NCBI GenBank assembly: GCA_030604545.1
Contig: JAUVVS010000074.1
Span: 1 to 7,992, forward strand
Length of the DNA: 7,992 nucleotides
DNA from: Deltaproteobacteria bacterium
GTDB taxonomy: Bacteria > Desulfobacterota > Desulfobacteria > Desulfobacterales > JAUVVS01
Direction: 5' to 3'
The translations under genes were made by a program, and so were the position numbers. The number at the start of each line of letters is the position of its first letter. Position 1 is the stretch's first letter. Positions 6,459 to 7,992 of the stretch are shown piece by piece. The notes beneath the pieces were generated by a model that made no database searches, was not told the origin of the DNA, and saw only the letters and a list, made by a program, of their open reading frames with translations.

Positions 6459-7586
6459 CTATCTCAACCGCTTTTCCATTAGCTCGCCATATAAAGAATC
6501 CATATTCTGAATCATCTTAGATGCCGAAAATTTTTCCTCATATATTTTTCTCCCCATCTTTCCCATCTTCTCTCTCATCGCCTTATCCCTTATGAGCGTC
6601 TCCATGGCAGAAGCCAGTTCATACGGATTCCCCGGAGCTACCAGCAAACCATTTATATTTTCTGAAATCACCTCCGGAATACCTCCTAATCTTGTACCAA
6701 TTACTGGGAGACCGGCAGCCATGGCTTCTATAAGCGCAATACCCAATCCTTCCCTTTCAGTTGATGGGAGTACAAAGATATTTGCCAATTTTAGCAGAGA
6801 GGCTACATTTTTCCTTTGGCCTGCAAATACAATGCTAGAGGCAATGCCATATTTATTTGAATATGATTCTAACTCATTTCTTAAATAACCATCTCCTACA
6901 ATCAACAATTTTAAACTTCTATTTTTCTCTAATACAATTCTAAAAGCCTCCATCAAGATTCTATGCCCTTTGTGTGCTGTAAGGGAAGCAACTGTGATAA
7001 CAACAAGATCGTTCTCCACAAAACCTAAAGAGTCCCTCTCCTCATCAGGCGCAGTAATACCTTCAAACAGGTTGTATTTCTCAATCCCATTATAGATCAA
7101 ACAAGTTCTTTTTTCACTAATGCCCTCAATATCTACCACAAATCTTTCTACCGCCCGGGATACACAGACAATTTTATTTGTAAAAAGTGAAAGAAACCTT
7201 TCCATGAGTATATTCCGTTTCTTAAAGTCATAATAAGTCGTATGAACATGAGTAATGATAATAGGTATTCTCGCTAAGATGGCTGCCAGTCTGCCAAATG
7301 TGCCTGCAAAATAACCATGTGTATGAAGTATAACAACATTCTTCTTCCTGAGTATTCCAGATAGAGCCGTGACTTTAAACGGGTTATAATAGCTGTCCAT
7401 TTCCAGTATTCTTAGCACAATTCCTTTTGCCATCAATTCATCTGCAATCTCCCCTCCACCTGCCAGGCACCAAACCTCGACTTTATACTTGCTCTTGTCC
7501 AATCCCAGAACAATATTGGCAATAATTTTTTCAAGACCACCGATCCGAAGATCCTCTACAATATGGACGACTTTTGGCTTGTACAT
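6459..7586 (-). CDS. Family 4 glycosyltransferase (GT-B fold)
   Basis: From ATG 7586 the product is 375 residues. It starts MYKPKVVHIVEDLRIGGLEK, the usual first strand and Gly-rich loop of the family. The donor half has VITVASLTAHKGHRILMEAF (196-215), where Ser201 replaces the common Arg and Lys206 is kept. It continues with LLIVGDGYLRNELE and the EX7E pair Glu279-Glu287 (EREGLGIALIEAM), then GTRLGGIPEVI. It probably adds one residue to the same glycan as its neighbours; the sugar cannot be told. The frame also allows GTG 7661, which would overlap the upstream gene by 74 bases. ATG 7586, one base after that gene's TGA, gives a family-standard N-terminus and is preferred, although no clear ribosome site precedes it. 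Coupling to the upstream stop is likely. Confidence 0.92.
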   Translation of the reverse strand: MYKPKVVHIVEDLRIGGLEKIIANIVLGLDKSKYKVEVWCLAGGGEIADELMAKGIVLRILEMDSYYNPFKVTALSGILRKKNVVILHTHGYFAGTFGRLAAILARIPIIITHVHTTYYDFKKRNILMERFLSLFTNKIVCVSRAVERFVVDIEGISEKRTCLIYNGIEKYNLFEGITAPDEERDSLGFVENDLVVITVASLTAHKGHRILMEAFRIVLEKNRSLKLLIVGDGYLRNELESYSNKYGIASSIVFAGQRKNVASLLKLANIFVLPSTEREGLGIALIEAMAAGLPVIGTRLGGIPEVISENINGLLVAPGNPYELASAMETLIRDKAMREKMGKMGRKIYEEKFSASKMIQNMDSLYGELMEKRLR

Positions 7587-7587
7587 T

Positions 7588-7992
7588 TCATTCAGTTTGG
7601 GAAACGATTGAAAGCAACCTGCGGATTCGATGAACATAAGTATGTTGACTGAGGACCTCACTCCTCCCCTTTTTTGCTATTCTCTCTCTTTCAAAAGGAT
7701 GTTTAAGATAATATTTTATCTTTTCAACCAGATCATCGGGATGATCATAATACACAAGATGTTCATCACCTTTAAAAAGCGAGACAACATCCTTCTGTTT
7801 ATCTGTCATAACAAAAGCTCCACATGCCAATGCCTCAAAAATTTTCGGACTTGCCTGATAAACGGGAAATCTGTTCTCAGGATCCTGGTAATGGGTGGCA
7901 AGAACGATTTTGCCGGCACTGTAAATTTTTAGCCACGTCTCGGGTTTTACCTGCCCTCCTTTTAAAAATCTTCTTAACGGTGAATCTGACTT
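7588..7992 (-). CDS. CgeB-like glycosyltransferase, C-terminal part (N-terminus beyond window)
   Basis: The frame is open from the right edge to TGA 7590-7588, giving 134 residues of the C-terminal end. YQASPKIFEALACGAFVMTD, then LVYYDHPDDLVEKIKYYL and a closing SQHTYVHRI match the Glyco_trans_1_2 domain found in CgeB/spore-maturation-type and related cell-surface glycosyltransferases. The Glu in IFEALACG corresponds to the second Glu of the family 4 EX7E motif. The missing N-terminal half would hold the acceptor domain. An internal ATG at 7830 is not the start, because the homology continues upstream of it without a break. The next glycosyltransferase starts one base after its stop, so the two are almost certainly co-transcribed and belong to the same glycan pathway. 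Confidence 0.85.
   Translation of the reverse strand, partial: KSDSPLRRFLKGGQVKPETWLKIYSAGKIVLATHYQDPENRFPVYQASPKIFEALACGAFVMTDKQKDVVSLFKGDEHLVYYDHPDDLVEKIKYYLKHPFERERIAKKGRSEVLSQHTYVHRIRRLLSIVSQTE

Noticed and set aside
7587..7661. GTG start at 7661 for the family 4 gene, preceded by GGGGAGGA
   Set aside because: The purine run abuts the GTG with no spacing and simply encodes Lys-Gly-Arg-Ser of the upstream gene. The longer form would overlap that gene by 74 bases and add residues unlike the family N-terminus.

Overview
The window is a bacterial chromosomal fragment in which every supportable gene is on the minus strand, so it reads right to left. It looks Gram-negative: a family 9 (heptosyltransferase-like) glycosyltransferase sits among lipopolysaccharide/O-antigen-type glycosyltransferases. 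A large Hpt-receiver-PAS signalling protein and short TTGA-rich spacer repeats would fit a Desulfobacterota-like (former Deltaproteobacteria) genome. That placement is inference only; no rRNA or marker gene is present.

Right part (7992 to 5337): the C-terminal end of a CgeB-like glycosyltransferase runs in from the right edge. Two GT-B family 4 glycosyltransferases follow, spaced by 1 and 0 bases, so the three are very likely co-transcribed. The middle 180 bases (5157-5336) hold two short arrays of an 8-bp repeat in opposite orientations, which together form an imperfect 31-bp inverted repeat. Then come a zinc-ribbon SAM methyltransferase, a family 9 glycosyltransferase and another family 4 glycosyltransferase (5156 to 1961), again tightly packed. 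Together these encode assembly of a cell-surface glycan: successive sugar transfers at the cytoplasmic membrane plus one likely methylation. No sugar-nucleotide synthesis, flippase, polymerase or ligase gene is in view, so the glycan itself cannot be named.

Left part (1968 to 1): a 72-codon ORF overlapping the last glycosyltransferase by 8 bases matches only the C-terminal half of the four-helix-bundle (23S rRNA intervening sequence protein) family. It is followed directly by an array of a 7-bp repeat (1681-1749). The left 1650 bases are one continuous reading frame for a multidomain signalling protein (Hpt, two receiver domains, PAS, start of a second PAS) cut by the left edge. It is visibly more GC-rich than the glycan genes and is probably a separate transcription unit.

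No tRNA, rRNA, CRISPR array, transposase or complete mobile element was seen. No non-genic stretch exceeds 300 bases. I found no convincing undescribed system. The most unusual items are the two spacer repeat arrays (7-bp and 8-bp periods), the truncated four-helix-bundle gene beside one of them, and the N-terminal Hpt layout of the signalling protein.
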